Shown piece by piece: positions 12,133-22,560 of a stretch of 64,000 nucleotides of DNA. The DNA lies in assembly GCA_019009955.1 (NCBI GenBank), contig CM032230.1, positions 130,681,501 through 130,745,500 of the forward strand, read 5' to 3'. The notes beneath the pieces were generated by a model, which saw only the letters and a program-made list of their open reading frames with translations, made no database searches and was not told the DNA's origin. The position numbers and the translations under genes are program-made. This DNA comes from Riptortus pedestris. Its lineage: Eukaryota; Arthropoda; Insecta; Hemiptera; Alydidae. Each line of letters begins with the position of its first letter. Position 1 is the stretch's first letter.

Positions 12133-13395
12133 CAATATTTCAATATTACAGTATATATAATATTCCATTATTTTTATTGAAATACATAAAAATATTGCCT
12201 TCACAGAATATCTTCTGGATTAACAAAAGATTTAGAGGGACAATGTAAATGCATAAATTATTTAGTATTTGAATTAATCCAAAAGCTGTGTTCCTTTAAT
12301 TAAATACCTACTCTATTTATAAGGGTTGGAAGACAAAGCAAAAGCAAATTCATAAAGTTTGAATAAAACAGCCATACACTATCTTTTCAGTAAAAGTGCT
12401 CTGTTTTGAAGGCATTTATCTGGCCCAGGTCCACCCAGAGCTTAATTAACTTAAAGCCTCCTGGTAATTAAACAGGTTGGACATTATAGTAACCCAGAAA
12501 CTACTGTTTAATCATAGCAACGAGTTCAATTTACTCCTCAAAATATTAATTATTGGTTTTATTTCTCATACCAGGGTGGGAAATTTTTTTTTGGGAGAAA
12601 ATAATGTCTCAGGAGTACAGTAAGGTTAAGACTAATGTAATAATTTTATTTTAGTGCAGAAGCGATGACATAGGGACTGCATTGCGAACACCACACAGTA
12701 ATAAATAATGAATATATAATAAATCAAATATGAGCAAATATCTCAGCTTTCCACATTATTTACACTGTATAAGTAGGACTTAAAATTGGATATGTATTGT
12801 GTATAATTTTTTAAAGATATGAGAGTGTCATATAAGATAATGTTACTTATATTTTTCATGACACTCGCGTGTCTAACTTCTAAAATATTTTTCAATTTCT
12901 TCCATATAAAAGAAAAGCCCAACACTGCTATAAAAATAATGGAGAATTACTAGTAAACATAAATAATTCTAATGCTTATTTCCCATATAGGAAACACAGC
13001 CTTTTTTGTCATATTCAAAATAAGACAATACTCTCAGACAATTTTGGAGGTATAATCGACATGAAATAATCATAGTTGATAAGGAAAATTATACAGGAAA
13101 GGAATGTAATGTAGCTCTACATCATTATAAGGAAAAAAAAGAAAGAAAAATGTTGTGAATTGTGCTTTGACCTGACTGAGTTACGGAATCAGGTAAATAT
13201 ACCTGAGAACACTATAGCCCCTTCTCAAATAAAGGTATTATAGAAAACTATTTATTCGAAATACAACTATCCTTGATTTAGAAAATGATTTATTTAAATT
13301 TCTCCAAAAGGCAGTCATTCTTTTCGCACTTATTAAGAAAGTTACTGTTGAACAAAATATAATTTATTATGATTAATGGACTGGAAAAGAAACAA

Positions 13396-13660
13396 CAAAG
13401 AAAAACCTCATGAAATCAGCCTTGACAGTTTTTTTTCTGTCATATGAGGAATGTGCAAAATATAATTCATTTTAAGTTACATAAGAGAAGGTATGTCTTT
13501 GAATAGTAGCATGGATTATGAGTTAATTTATGGACAAGATAAGCCATGACCAAAGAAAAAGTGCAGCAAATCAGTAGGGACAATTTGTTATCTGTCATAC
13601 GAAGAATATGCAAAATATAATTTATTTTAAGTTAAATAAGAGAAGGCATGTCTTTGAATG
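13396..13660 (+). repeat. Diverged tandem duplication, 155-bp offset
   Basis: CTGTCATATGAGGAATGTGC (13437) and CTGTCATACGAAGAATATGC (13592) are each followed by AAAATATAATT, a TTTTAAGTTA stretch, and ATAAGAGAAGG-ATGTCTTTGA. Confidence 0.75.
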
Positions 13661-14012
13661 ATATCCAGAAATGTTCATGAGTGATTAAGTATAGTACAGG
13701 AAGTGGATATATTCCATTTACAGCTGTAGCCAACTGTCATAAAAATATAAATATGTTTATATCTCAATTTGAACAATTTAATTTATGTGAGGTTTGCTGC
13801 ATGTAGAAAAAATGATAATTGCATATATATGCAAGTAGACTTATTACCTTGAGAAAAAAAACATTAAAGGCAGAATAGAGGGGCAAAATGTCTGTATTTA
13901 TCAAATTGTTCTAACTCAGAAGGTTGGAAAGATGATATTGAGGGGAAAATCTATAAATGCAGTGAGGTGAGTAGCCGGTAAAATAATTGATGAGTGTTCT
14001 GAGAAGTGTTCC

Positions 14013-14290
14013 AGTAATAGTATGGGGTAGGCGTGGTAGTTGCAACTGATAGGGACAGTGATTTGGGAGGGTAGGGCAGGCCCAGAGATGGAGAGGGAAA
14101 GGCTATCGAAAATAAAACTTGAAAACTGATACTGACCTTGATCAGTGAATTCCAAATGAGTGATAATAGTTAGAAGATGCAGCGGGGGGCGAACGGTGGC
14201 GGGAAGCAGCATATATCACCGGTGTATCGGCCAGCCGAGCGATCCCATGGCGGACTGGAGCCCCGGCCGACACCAGCGCTCCATGTGGCC
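14013..14290. other. Local GC-rich island, unassigned
   Basis: Positions 14176-14290 are the most GC-rich block in the region (ACCGGTGTATCGGCCAGCCG, GGAGCCCCGGCCGACACCAG). A 98-residue minus-strand frame (13916-14212) crosses it but matches nothing recognised. A short plus frame begins MADWSPGRHQRSMWPLA. Probably a fragment of a foreign or mobile sequence. Confidence 0.35.
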
Positions 14291-14397
14291 ACTAGCTATA
14301 TTAGAAACCGCCTAAGCAATAAGTCCATCGAGGAATAACTTAAAATACACAAGACAACAATATATAATCCAAATTAGCCACAGTAGCAAAAAAACAT

Positions 14398-15244
14398 TCG
14401 TCACGCAGTGGCTGCGTAAATTAAGCAGGTTTCCCTCGTGAAGTATTGCAATAGATAAATTTATATACTGGTAACACAACTCCACCGTAAATATTAAGTG
14501 AATAAATTCAAACGGTAATGAGAAATCTTTCAGTAAATTTTAATAACCTCCAAACGGAAAGCGTCTGAATTGCAAACAAACAAGTTGGTCAACCTCTCAG
14601 AGCTGAACATATAGATAGAAATATTCTTCAAAGAAAAACAATTACTGAAATATATCTGAATATAACATAATCATTTTATTTAAAACTATTTACTATATCT
14701 AGCACTGTAATTTATAATGAAATAGAATAATTCTTACCTCAATCACTTAACTTAAGAGGGGGGGGGGGTCAACAGAACATATTTACATGCATCCCGTATA
14801 ATCAAGGCATCTTGAAAGCAATATTTGGTATTTAAACTTCAAATAAAGTGGTTTATTACATAACAGAGTATTGCTTATGTAACATGAGTGGAAATGGGGT
14901 TTGCTGAAGGCTGAAAACTGAAAAATGCAAATATATCGGTTAATACTCAAGATAGAGAATAAATGAATATAATAATATTTATAGTACATTTAATTTGCAA
15001 TAAGGTCCTATACTCATTTTCGATCTGTCGTATAGTAATGAAGATAATTCTTATTTTCAAAATTCTCTCTCTCTTAATCCCTCCTCTCTTAGCTTATATA
15101 TGGAGCTTGGTAACGGATAAAATAATAATTGCGACCGCAAACACTTGCGTGGGATCGAGACCTGTTTGAAGAAATAACTGATTTCAAAAATCGCGTCATG
15201 AGTACGACCTCAATAGCTGGTTTCCCTTAAGGGGAATATGCTAA
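14398..15244 (+). mobile_element. Palindrome-ended element, ~0.85-kb copy
   Basis: The 5' end is ATTCGTCACGCAGTGGCTGC then TTAAGCAGGTTTCCC; the 3' end is CTTAAGGGGAATATGCTAA. Internal order matches 3600-4514, including the G-run near 14759. Confidence 0.72.
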
Positions 15245-15393
15245 AAGTGGACGTTAGTGCGTCACAGTAAAAATAATATAGTGTTGCAATATGTTCCTGG
15301 CGCTTAACTAATATACTATCATGGTTGCCAATGCGGCAGTACACCTTCAACTTAAGTATTAGGGTACTTATGGATTATCGGGATGCCACCCAT

Positions 15394-16343
15394 TTAACCC
15401 TTCACAGACAAGGAATATGAAAATTACATTGCAGGCAAGCTGGGTCACGGGTGACCCAGTCATATTTATAGCACATTTTTTTCATTTTAACAAAAATATT
15501 CCAGTTGTTGTTTTTTTTTATTTAAAAAAATAAAGTATAGTTTGAAAAATTTATTTTATTTAGCAATATACATAATATGATAAAAATACAAAAACTTACA
15601 TTAGTAGGAACTATACTTTAATTAGTAGGAACGTAGAGTTCCAGACCTTTGGTACCTTTGGTATCCGTATAGGATAAAAGATAAAAATTAAACGAGTAAA
15701 CTCCTAGAAGGGAAAAAATAAGAAATTTCCAGCTATAAAAGACGAGAAAATTTAATAAAATCTTAGTGATTAAATAATTTTCAGTAAGTTATCAGTCTTC
15801 CATTTCATCCGGCAATCCAGCAATAATTTTTCCAACTCTGAACAGTCAAAAACTTTCCAGATCAAAATAAATAGTTTAAACTCTTACAGAAAAAATATAT
15901 ATAAAAAAATACTCTATGGAAAAAAATAATAAGAAAATATGAGGGATAAAAAATCAAAAAAAGGGAATAAACTCTTAGTAATGAAAGTTCACTAATACTT
16001 CAAACTCAGAACAATCTAACAATCTTCTATTTCTTCATCTCCTTCAGGTGAGACTCTGGTAATGCATCGAGAACAAATACTTAGCCTATGCTCAGCACAT
16101 AGGCTGCGATTACAATGAGCGCAGTTTGATGTACCCTTACGATCTCTTGATTTTTCACAAAAAGCACACCGACGTCTTGAAGTGCTGGGTCCAGGCTGAT
16201 TCTCAATTTCTTTTTCATCAACTCTCGGAAGGAGGGGAGGGGTACCGTGCACTCCCCTCCCCTCCTTCCCTTACTTTACTCAGAATATTATTTTTACCAA
16301 CCTCTGGGTCACCGGCGACCCAGCCTTGCCTGTGAAGGGTTAA
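15394..16343 (-). mobile_element. piggyBac-type element, internally deleted, TTAA-flanked
   Basis: TTAA duplicates flank matching terminal repeats: CCCTTCACAGACAAGG at 15398 and the inverse of CCCTTCACAGGCAAGG ending at 16339. Subterminal palindromes CTGGGTCACGGGTGACCCAG (15440-15459) and CTGGGTCACCGGCGACCCAG (16304-16323) are present. Inside is the C-terminal cysteine-rich domain of a piggyBac transposase. The catalytic part is absent, so the element is non-autonomous. It sits exactly in the TTAA of another transposon's terminal repeat. Confidence 0.85.
16016..16252 (-). pseudogene. piggyBac transposase C-terminal zinc-binding domain remnant
   Basis: The 78-residue frame contains GPSTSRRRCAFCEKSRDRKG, then CAHC, CAEH and CSRC pairs. 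This is the cross-brace Cys/His zinc domain that ends piggyBac-family transposases and binds the transposon end. The acidic end EGDEEIEDC precedes a stop. The DDD catalytic core and N-terminus are missing: the frame begins close to the right terminal repeat, so an internal deletion joined the 5' end to the last exon region. A diverged second version of the tail (LPDEMED then stop) may lie on the same strand near 15790-15830. Confidence 0.8.
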
Positions 16344-16546
16344 AGACGATTATTAAAAGAAAATCACTTTATAAGTTAAAATAACACTTCTAGAATCTAT
16401 TTTAATGTCAAAATGTGGTTATAAATTAGAGTTAGCCCCAAACTGGACGATGTCGCGGGGTAGCTGCATAATGCGGTTGTCCCCAGCCGCCGTCTGCCAC
16501 ATCAACTCTGCAAGGTAGCTGTCCAAGTGTTGTAATAATAAAGGAT

Positions 16547-16646
16547 CACCTAGAGGTGATAATAAACACTTAATGGTGTTAATAAACACAAAATGGTGTT
16601 AATGAACACAAAGTGGTGTCAATAAACACCAAGAGGTGTTAATAAA
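16547..16646 (+). repeat. Five 20-bp tandem units, each a small palindrome
   Basis: Units read CACCTAGAGGTGATAATAAA, CACTTAATGGTGTTAATAAA, CACAAAATGGTGTTAATGAA, CACAAAGTGGTGTCAATAAA and CACCAAGAGGTGTTAATAAA. The CAC..GGTG dyad in every unit suggests protein-binding sites or hairpins in the transposon interior. Confidence 0.85.
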
Positions 16647-17189
16647 CGATCACTCATTTTATGATAACCAAACAAACTGTATGACTAAGCTTACCTCTTG
16701 AAGTATGAACCGCCTAAAGCGATAGCAACAACAGAGATTAGCGATACGCGGTTTTGAGCCAGTAAATATTTTACTTGTTGTACCTGTAAATAATTAGTGA
16801 TCTCCCGTTAATCATTTTGCCATTTATATACTCTAGAGGTGTTACTTTAAATAATTAAGTGATTTTCTTTTAATTAGGATTCAATAACCGTCTTTAAATA
16901 GGTGGCCGCCCGGTAATCGATAAATTCCAGTATTAGTTATAATTGGATATTTGATGAGTTCAATTTTTTATATATATGTAATGTCCATGAAAAATAACGT
17001 AACAACCCCTGAAATATGCTAGTTGTTGGTTAGCCGTTGTTTAACGAATGACACTCAAGGATGGTTGGGTACAGGCTAAAGCCCTCAATCTGTCAAATAA
17101 GTTAGTTTATAGTTTATTCTTAATGCTGACAGTTTCGGAAACCTACCATGAACGGGACAACAGTGTAAGAGCCTTGTGATCATAGATAT

Positions 17190-17255
17190 CAATCTGTATG
17201 TGTGTCTGTGTGTTGCGTGCGTTTGTGTATGTGCGTTTGTATGTATGTATGTATG

Positions 17256-17307
<52 letters not shown>

Positions 17308-17318
17308 TATATATATTA
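17190..17318. repeat. Compound TG/TATG/TA microsatellite beside a Helitron
   Basis: TGTG, then (TATG)n, then (TA)n run up to the CTAG end of the Helitron at 17319. Confidence 0.9.
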
Positions 17319-18390
17319 CTAGCTCAGATACCCGGCTTCGCCCGGGAATTCATTTGAGTCTGAATGGTTATGGTATTTTTTAGCAGGCTTTACATTGCAC
17401 AATATTTTGACATTTACCCGTCCCAGTGTTTAGGATTGATACCCGTCGTTGCCGTGGATTTGCTAATAATAGAATTATTTGTGATATTTTTATATTTCCC
17501 GTTTCTTATACATGTAAATATGGTGAATTTTTATTTCAGGCCTCCCTTATAACTCCCCTCCCGTTCGAACCTAAACATTTTAATATAACTTATAATCATG
17601 GAAGAATTAATGCTAATTGACATACCTAGTTTTGTTAAGTTCGGTTCAGCCGTTAGTGCCCGCTAAAGTTTTAACGTATAACTCATTTATACTTAGGTAT
17701 ACGACAAAAGTGTATATAACAAAAGTTATTCCAAATAACAAAATAAACAACTTTTGATATCTTTATATTTGCGGAAAAACCAATAGGAAACGAAATATCG
17801 CTATTTTTAATTTCAGGCTTCCCTTATAACCCCCACTCCTGCCCGTACATAGAAATGTTGGTATGGCTTATTATAATGAAGGCCTCACTGCTAATACACA
17901 TACCGAGTTTTATTTAGTTCGGTTGAGTCTTTTTTTGGCAAATAATATTGCTGACTCCCGCTATAATTTTTAGCGTATAACGCATTTAAACTTCGGTATA
18001 CGACAAAAGTGTATATAACAAAAGTTACTCTAAATAACAAAATAAACAACTTTTGTTATGGGCATATTTGCCGAAAAACCAATAGAAAACGAAATATCGC
18101 TATTTTTAATTTCAGGCTTTCCTTATAACCCCCACTCCTGTTCGTCTCAGAGAAAATTAATATAGCCTAAAGTCTAAGTTGGGTTAGTAGTAATATACAT
18201 ACCAAGTTTCATAAAATTCGGTTCAGCCGTTTATGCGTGAAAAGGTAACAAACAAACAAACAAACAAACATACACGAAAGAAACAAAATGCAGATATGGT
18301 GTCTATGACATGTGAAACGAAAAGTTATCGTGAAATTTCGCGAAAAAAATCAATGTACAGACAGAGGTTACAATTTTATATATATATAGA
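17319..18390 (-). mobile_element. Helitron-like element, 1.07-kb copy
   Basis: It is minus-oriented. The 3' end (low coordinate) is CTAG next to the hairpin CCCGGCTTCGCCCGGG, and the 5' end is TC at 18390-18389. Flanks are T after the 3' end and A before the 5' end when read on its own strand. It has three module cores (17537, 17814, 18113). It is nearly identical to 1848-2956 over long stretches, which suggests recent activity. A (TA)n run abuts both ends. Confidence 0.7.
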
Positions 18391-18420
18391 TATATATATA
18401 TGTTTACATACATAAATACA

Positions 18421-18505
18421 TAATTTCGTCAGGACCTCATTTTCGTCATCCCCTAGAAAGAATCGATGGACATTTGAGAAAATTTTTCACAGCTTATTGT
18501 GATTA
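18421..18505 (+). mobile_element. Palindrome-family 3' fragment between two Helitrons
   Basis: GTCAGGACCTCATTTTCGTC, then AGAATCGATGGACATTTGAG, matches the 3' subterminal part of the family. Confidence 0.5.
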
Positions 18506-18551
18506 AAAGAATTCGGCTTGAAAAGCTGTTGGAGAGGGCCCCATGGCATTA

Positions 18552-20719
18552 TCTATATATATATAAAATTGTAACCTCTGTCTGTACATTGATTTTTTTC
18601 GCGAAATTTCATGATAACTTTTCGTTTCACATGTCATAGACACCATAACTGCATTTTGTTTCTTTGGTGTCTGTTTGTTTGTTTGTTTGTTTATTTGTTT
18701 GTTTGTTTATTTGTTTGTTTGTTTGTTTGTTACCTTTTCACGCATAAACGGCTGAACCGAATTTTATGAAACTTGGTATGTATATTACTACTAGCCCAAC
18801 TTAGACTTTAGGCTATATTAATATTCTCTAAGACAAACAGGAGTGGGGGTTATAAGGGAGGCCTGAAATTAAAAATAGCGATATTTCGTTTCCTATAGCT
18901 TTTTCAGCAAATATGCACATAACAAAAGTTGTTTATTTTGTAATTTAGAGTAACTTTTGTTATATGCCCTTTTTTCGTATACCGAACTATAAAGGTGTTA
19001 TACGCTAAAAATTATAGCGGGAGTCAACAATTTTATTTGGCACAAAGACTCAACCGAACTAAATAAAACTCGGTATGTGTATTAGCACTAACGCCTTCCT
19101 TATAATAAGCCATTCAAACATTTCTAGGGACGGGTAGGAGTGGGGGTCATAGGGGACGCCTGAAATTAAAAATAGTGATATTCCGTTTCCTATTGGTGTT
19201 TCGGCAAATATGCACATAACAAAAGTTGTTTATTTTGTTATTTAGAGAAACTTTTGTTATATACACTATCGGCGAATACCGGATTATAAAGGCGTTATAC
19301 GCTAAAAATTATAGCGGGTGTCAAGAATATTATTTGGCACAAAAGAGTCCACCGAACTAAATAAAACTCGGTATGTGTATTATCTCTGACACCTTAATTA
19401 TCATAAGCCATACCAATATTTCTAGGGACGGGCAGGAGTGGGGGTTATAAGGGAGGCCTGAAATTAAAAATAGCGATATTTCTTTTTCTACTGCTTTTTC
19501 TGCAAATATGCACATGACAAAAGTTGTTTATTTTGTTATTTAAAGTAACTTTGGTTATATTCACTTTTGCTGTATAACATAAACGAGATATGCGTTAAAA
19601 ACTAAAGCGGAAGCCAACAATTTTGTTGAGCACAAACGATTGAACCGAATTTAACAAAACTTGGTATGCGAATTAGCATTAATTCTTCCATGATTATAAG
19701 CTACATTTAAATGTTTAGGTTCAAACGGGAGTGGGGGTTATAAGACAGGCCTGAGATAAAAATTCGCAATTTTCATTTTCTATTTTTTTTCGGCTAACGT
19801 GCACATAGCAAAAGTTGTTTAATTTTGTTATTTAAAGTAACTTTTGTTGTATTCACTTTTGCCGTAAATGAAGTTAACATGGCATATACGCAAAAACCGA
19901 AGCGGGAGTCATTAATTTTATTAGTGCTTAGTTAAGTGTTTTTAATAAATGCATATTATGACAAAAGATGTTATGTTTTAGTCTTATATGATAGTTGCAA
20001 GTATGATTCGGATTAGTGCGCTTATAAATCTCCGTCGCCTCCTCATTTATTTATTTATTTTCCCTATAACTTTGTTATTTATTTCTAATAGAATATAAAC
20101 TATAAGAGCATTTCTGGTATTTAATATATACTCGATATGAATGTGTGAAGTATCACTAATAAAATTATGTTTAGGGATCTATTATTTAGTTCCATCAGGG
20201 AGATAAATTATTAAAATAATATTCTGAATCAATATTCTAAGGAAAACAACGATGATAAAGCTCCTGCAAGAGCGGAAATGGACGGGAAGTAATTGAGTTT
20301 AGTTATTTCCTGTGGAATGCTGCCACGACGGGAAGTGATTTTCACTGAGGCTTACTAATACGAATATAATCTTATGTATAAAACTATATGTGCTTGGTTT
20401 GATTTTTGGCAGGAAATATGTTCATTATAGAAGATATTTAATTGTGATAAATGCTACCCATGATAATGGTTTGAATTATTCAAAAACCGTGAGTCAAAAA
20501 GTCGTGAGGGATAAATTAGGAACCCATTTTCATATATTCTTCAAAACTAAAATTTCTATTCTATTAACCCTGAAAGTTACACTTTAGGATTGTCTGTTTT
20601 GAAAAAAACAATACATCGTGGAGGGAAGTGCAATTGTACACATTGAAGTCTTGCTATAAAAATACAATCATTAGTCAGTCAGCAATGATTTCCCGGGCAT
20701 CGCCGGGTACCTTAGCTAG
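18552..20719 (+). mobile_element. Helitron-like element, longest copy (non-autonomous)
   Basis: It begins with TC after an A. It ends with a GC-rich hairpin (CCCGGGCATCGCCGGG), ten bases, then CTAG followed by T, the hallmark of Helitron ends and of A/T insertion. After the 5' end comes a block with TTCGCGAAATTTC and a GTTT repeat. Four tandem modules follow, with G-rich cores at 18841, 19138, 19436 and 19729 (spacing 297, 298, 293). The 3' third (about 19930-20690) is unlike the shorter copies. No Rep/helicase coding is present, so it is non-autonomous. Confidence 0.7.
18841..19900 (+). repeat. Four tandem ~297-bp modules inside the Helitron-like element
   Basis: Each module has a G-rich core (AGGAGTGGGGGTTATAAGGG), then AGGCCTGAAATTAAAAATAG. 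A perfect or near-perfect 12-bp inverted repeat (ATAACAAAAGTT ... AACTTTTGTTAT, ~20-nt loop) follows, then a segment ending near AACTCGGTATG. Read on the opposite strand the core ends TTTTAATTTCAG, resembling a 3' splice site. Confidence 0.8.
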
Positions 20720-20803
20720 TAAGGTATAAGGCCACCACACATTCATTTAGGCCAGCCGGCCCGCGAGACATTTTGAAAAACCCAATTAAACAAAAATATT
20801 GCA

Positions 20804-21486
20804 CTACTTACTCCAAATGAGGAAGATGAGGAGAGATTTGTGAGTATGACAGTACTTATAAATGCGAACAGTTCTTTTTAATGAACTCATCTTTGAATTT
20901 CTCTCAGGCAGTATTCCTGGGATTCTTGTATGATGGACTAGAGACAGGTCTATACCCAATGTTGAATCGTTGCAGTAATCTCTCACCTTCGACGAAGGTA
21001 GTTCCTCCTCTGAATTGTGGTCATGTTGACAATTGCTCATCGGATAACCTCTATGCGTCTTGGTGAGTTGAAGGTTCTGTCACCTCCTCTTTCTCCTCTA
21101 TGGGTTCTAGCTCTTTTTAAAGCTGTCCCATAAGCTTGGCAACTGATGGATATATCTCCGTGTCGGAGCTATTTGAATACGATGATTCAATATCAGAAAT
21201 TTTTGTGTGAACATTTTTGTTCCCACGAGTACGGGGGAAAACATCAGTCTACACAGATAACGCCCCCCTGTGGAAGGCTACATACAATGAGGTGTCTGAC
21301 ACCTGGTGCCCCAAGTGGGTTGTTTACGCCACACATCTTTATGCACCCGATACCAATCATAGCTCCCTACGCATTGATTTGGGTGAGAACCTAGAGGAGG
21401 TAGCCCTAGGGTGTGTACTGTTGTAACAGTTATATAGACTTGAGCCTAGCCGTCACCAGGGGCCCCCCTGCTTTAAAATTTGATAG
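20804..21486 (-). pseudogene. Decayed coding-like region next to a Helitron, not recognised
   Basis: A minus-strand frame with few stops reads KISDIESSYSNSSDTEIYPS, VAKLMGQL, KELEPIEEKEEVTEPSTHQD, then FVEGERLLQRFNIGYRPVSS. It is acidic, then basic, and much less A+T-rich than its surroundings. It could be the N-terminal part of a transposase or gag-like protein; no family was identified. Confidence 0.3.
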
Positions 21487-21900
21487 TGATTCGGGAGCGA
21501 GTATGGGCTAGTGGTAACACTGCGTGAATAACCTGTCATCGAAGTTAGAAGAATGACAAAAGAACGAGTCAGTGCCTCGTGCGAAACTGCCCCAAAAACA
21601 TTGGAAATTGTTGATACATTTATTAAATTGTTTTGTTCACTTGTCTCTTATTATTCTACACATTACCCACGCCACTGTGATTGACCTCCGCCTTTAGTGT
21701 GTGCTGTATGCAGTGTACTGTAGGAGTGTCAGTGTAATTGTCCCCCAACCTGGTGATTCAGTGGCTAATTGCAGTTGTCAACCGGGCAACGCCAGTGACT
21801 AACTGGGCTATGAGACCACCACCTCCCTGCCCCTTCAATGTGGAATATACTTAAATACGTTCGGTGTAACGTCATCAATTCATATATTACATTCTAAGCT
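21487..21900. other. GC-richer non-coding stretch, unassigned
   Basis: It contains CTAGCCGTCACCAGGGGCCC upstream and ACCCACGCCACTGTGATTGA. No frame, repeat match or RNA signature was found. Confidence 0.3.
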
Positions 21901-21924
21901 ACATGATTTTTATTTGATAAAAAT

Positions 21925-22560
21925 CATAATCTAAGCAGATTCCCCACGTGCTAGTATAACACACTTGTGATCACGTCTCGCCAAATGCATTCTATTTCTG
22001 CGTAAAAAACCGATGAGTAAAAGGAGAAGAGGGGTGAGGGGTGCGTTCCTGAAGGAAGAAGACACGAAATTAAATATAACTCTCTTAGTACTTGAGTTAC
22101 GAAAAAATGTATAGAACATCGATTGAAGACCACCAATAGCTTAATAAGATTGTTTCTATAACATTCTGCGAGAAGAACCATAACAAGAGAGATATTTCGC
22201 ATTTTCAAATCCCCACATCTAAATCCCCTATTTCAGCGATTAACTAATAAGATCTTTAGTGTTAAATGAAACAATTTAATATCGAGTATGATAGAGAATG
22301 GTTCAATAAAAATGGAAATAATATTCGGCATATTGGTAATATGACATGAGTAGGAGTGGGGGTTTACTGTGAGCTGAAATTTAAACAATGCAGATTTCTC
22401 GGTTAATAATCAATATACTGCAAAAAAACATATTTAACAATAATCATAAAACATTAAATTTGCAATAAGATTGGTTCTATACACTTTTTCGATCCAACGT
22501 CTAATAACGGAGATATTTCGAAATTCCTCCCTCTAACCCCCCCCCCTGGCAGATTCAAGA
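21925..22560 (+). mobile_element. Palindrome-family element, partial; two inverted 5' ends follow
   Basis: Positions 21933-22560 carry CTAAGCAGATTCCCCACGTG, the core TAGGAGTGGGGGTTTACTG at 22351, and the C-run at 22540. At 22685-22730 and 22761-22800 two minus-oriented 5' ends occur (GAAATCTG...GCTTAGTTTACGC), one after the other. Confidence 0.6.

Larger units (their letters stand above)
10861..13395. other. No gene; A+T-rich with two palindromic features
   Basis: Apart from the palindromes entered separately, no frame, splice pattern or repeat family was recognised. Confidence 0.4.
15356..16937. mobile_element. Unclassified DNA transposon hosting the piggyBac insertion
   Basis: Once the piggyBac element is mentally removed, long inverted ends appear. 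The left reads GGATTATCGGGATGCCACCC, ATTTAA, then AGACGATTATTAAAAGAAAATCAC. The right, inverted, reads CGATTACCGGGCGGCCACCT, ATTTAA, AGACGGTTATT and AAAAGAAAATCAC. Further matches (AACACTTCTAGA / AACACCTCTAGA) extend the repeat past 60 bp. The interior (~450 bp) has no coding frame but contains a 5 x 20-bp repeat. Superfamily is unknown and exact tips are uncertain. Confidence 0.65.

Noticed and set aside
13916..14212. 98-codon minus-strand frame across the GC-rich island
   Set aside because: No motif or homology recognised; no splice context. Kept only as part of the island description.
16841..16925. Right end of the outer transposon first read as a separate short inverted repeat
   Set aside because: It aligns with the left end once the piggyBac insertion is removed, so it is the terminal repeat of a single element.
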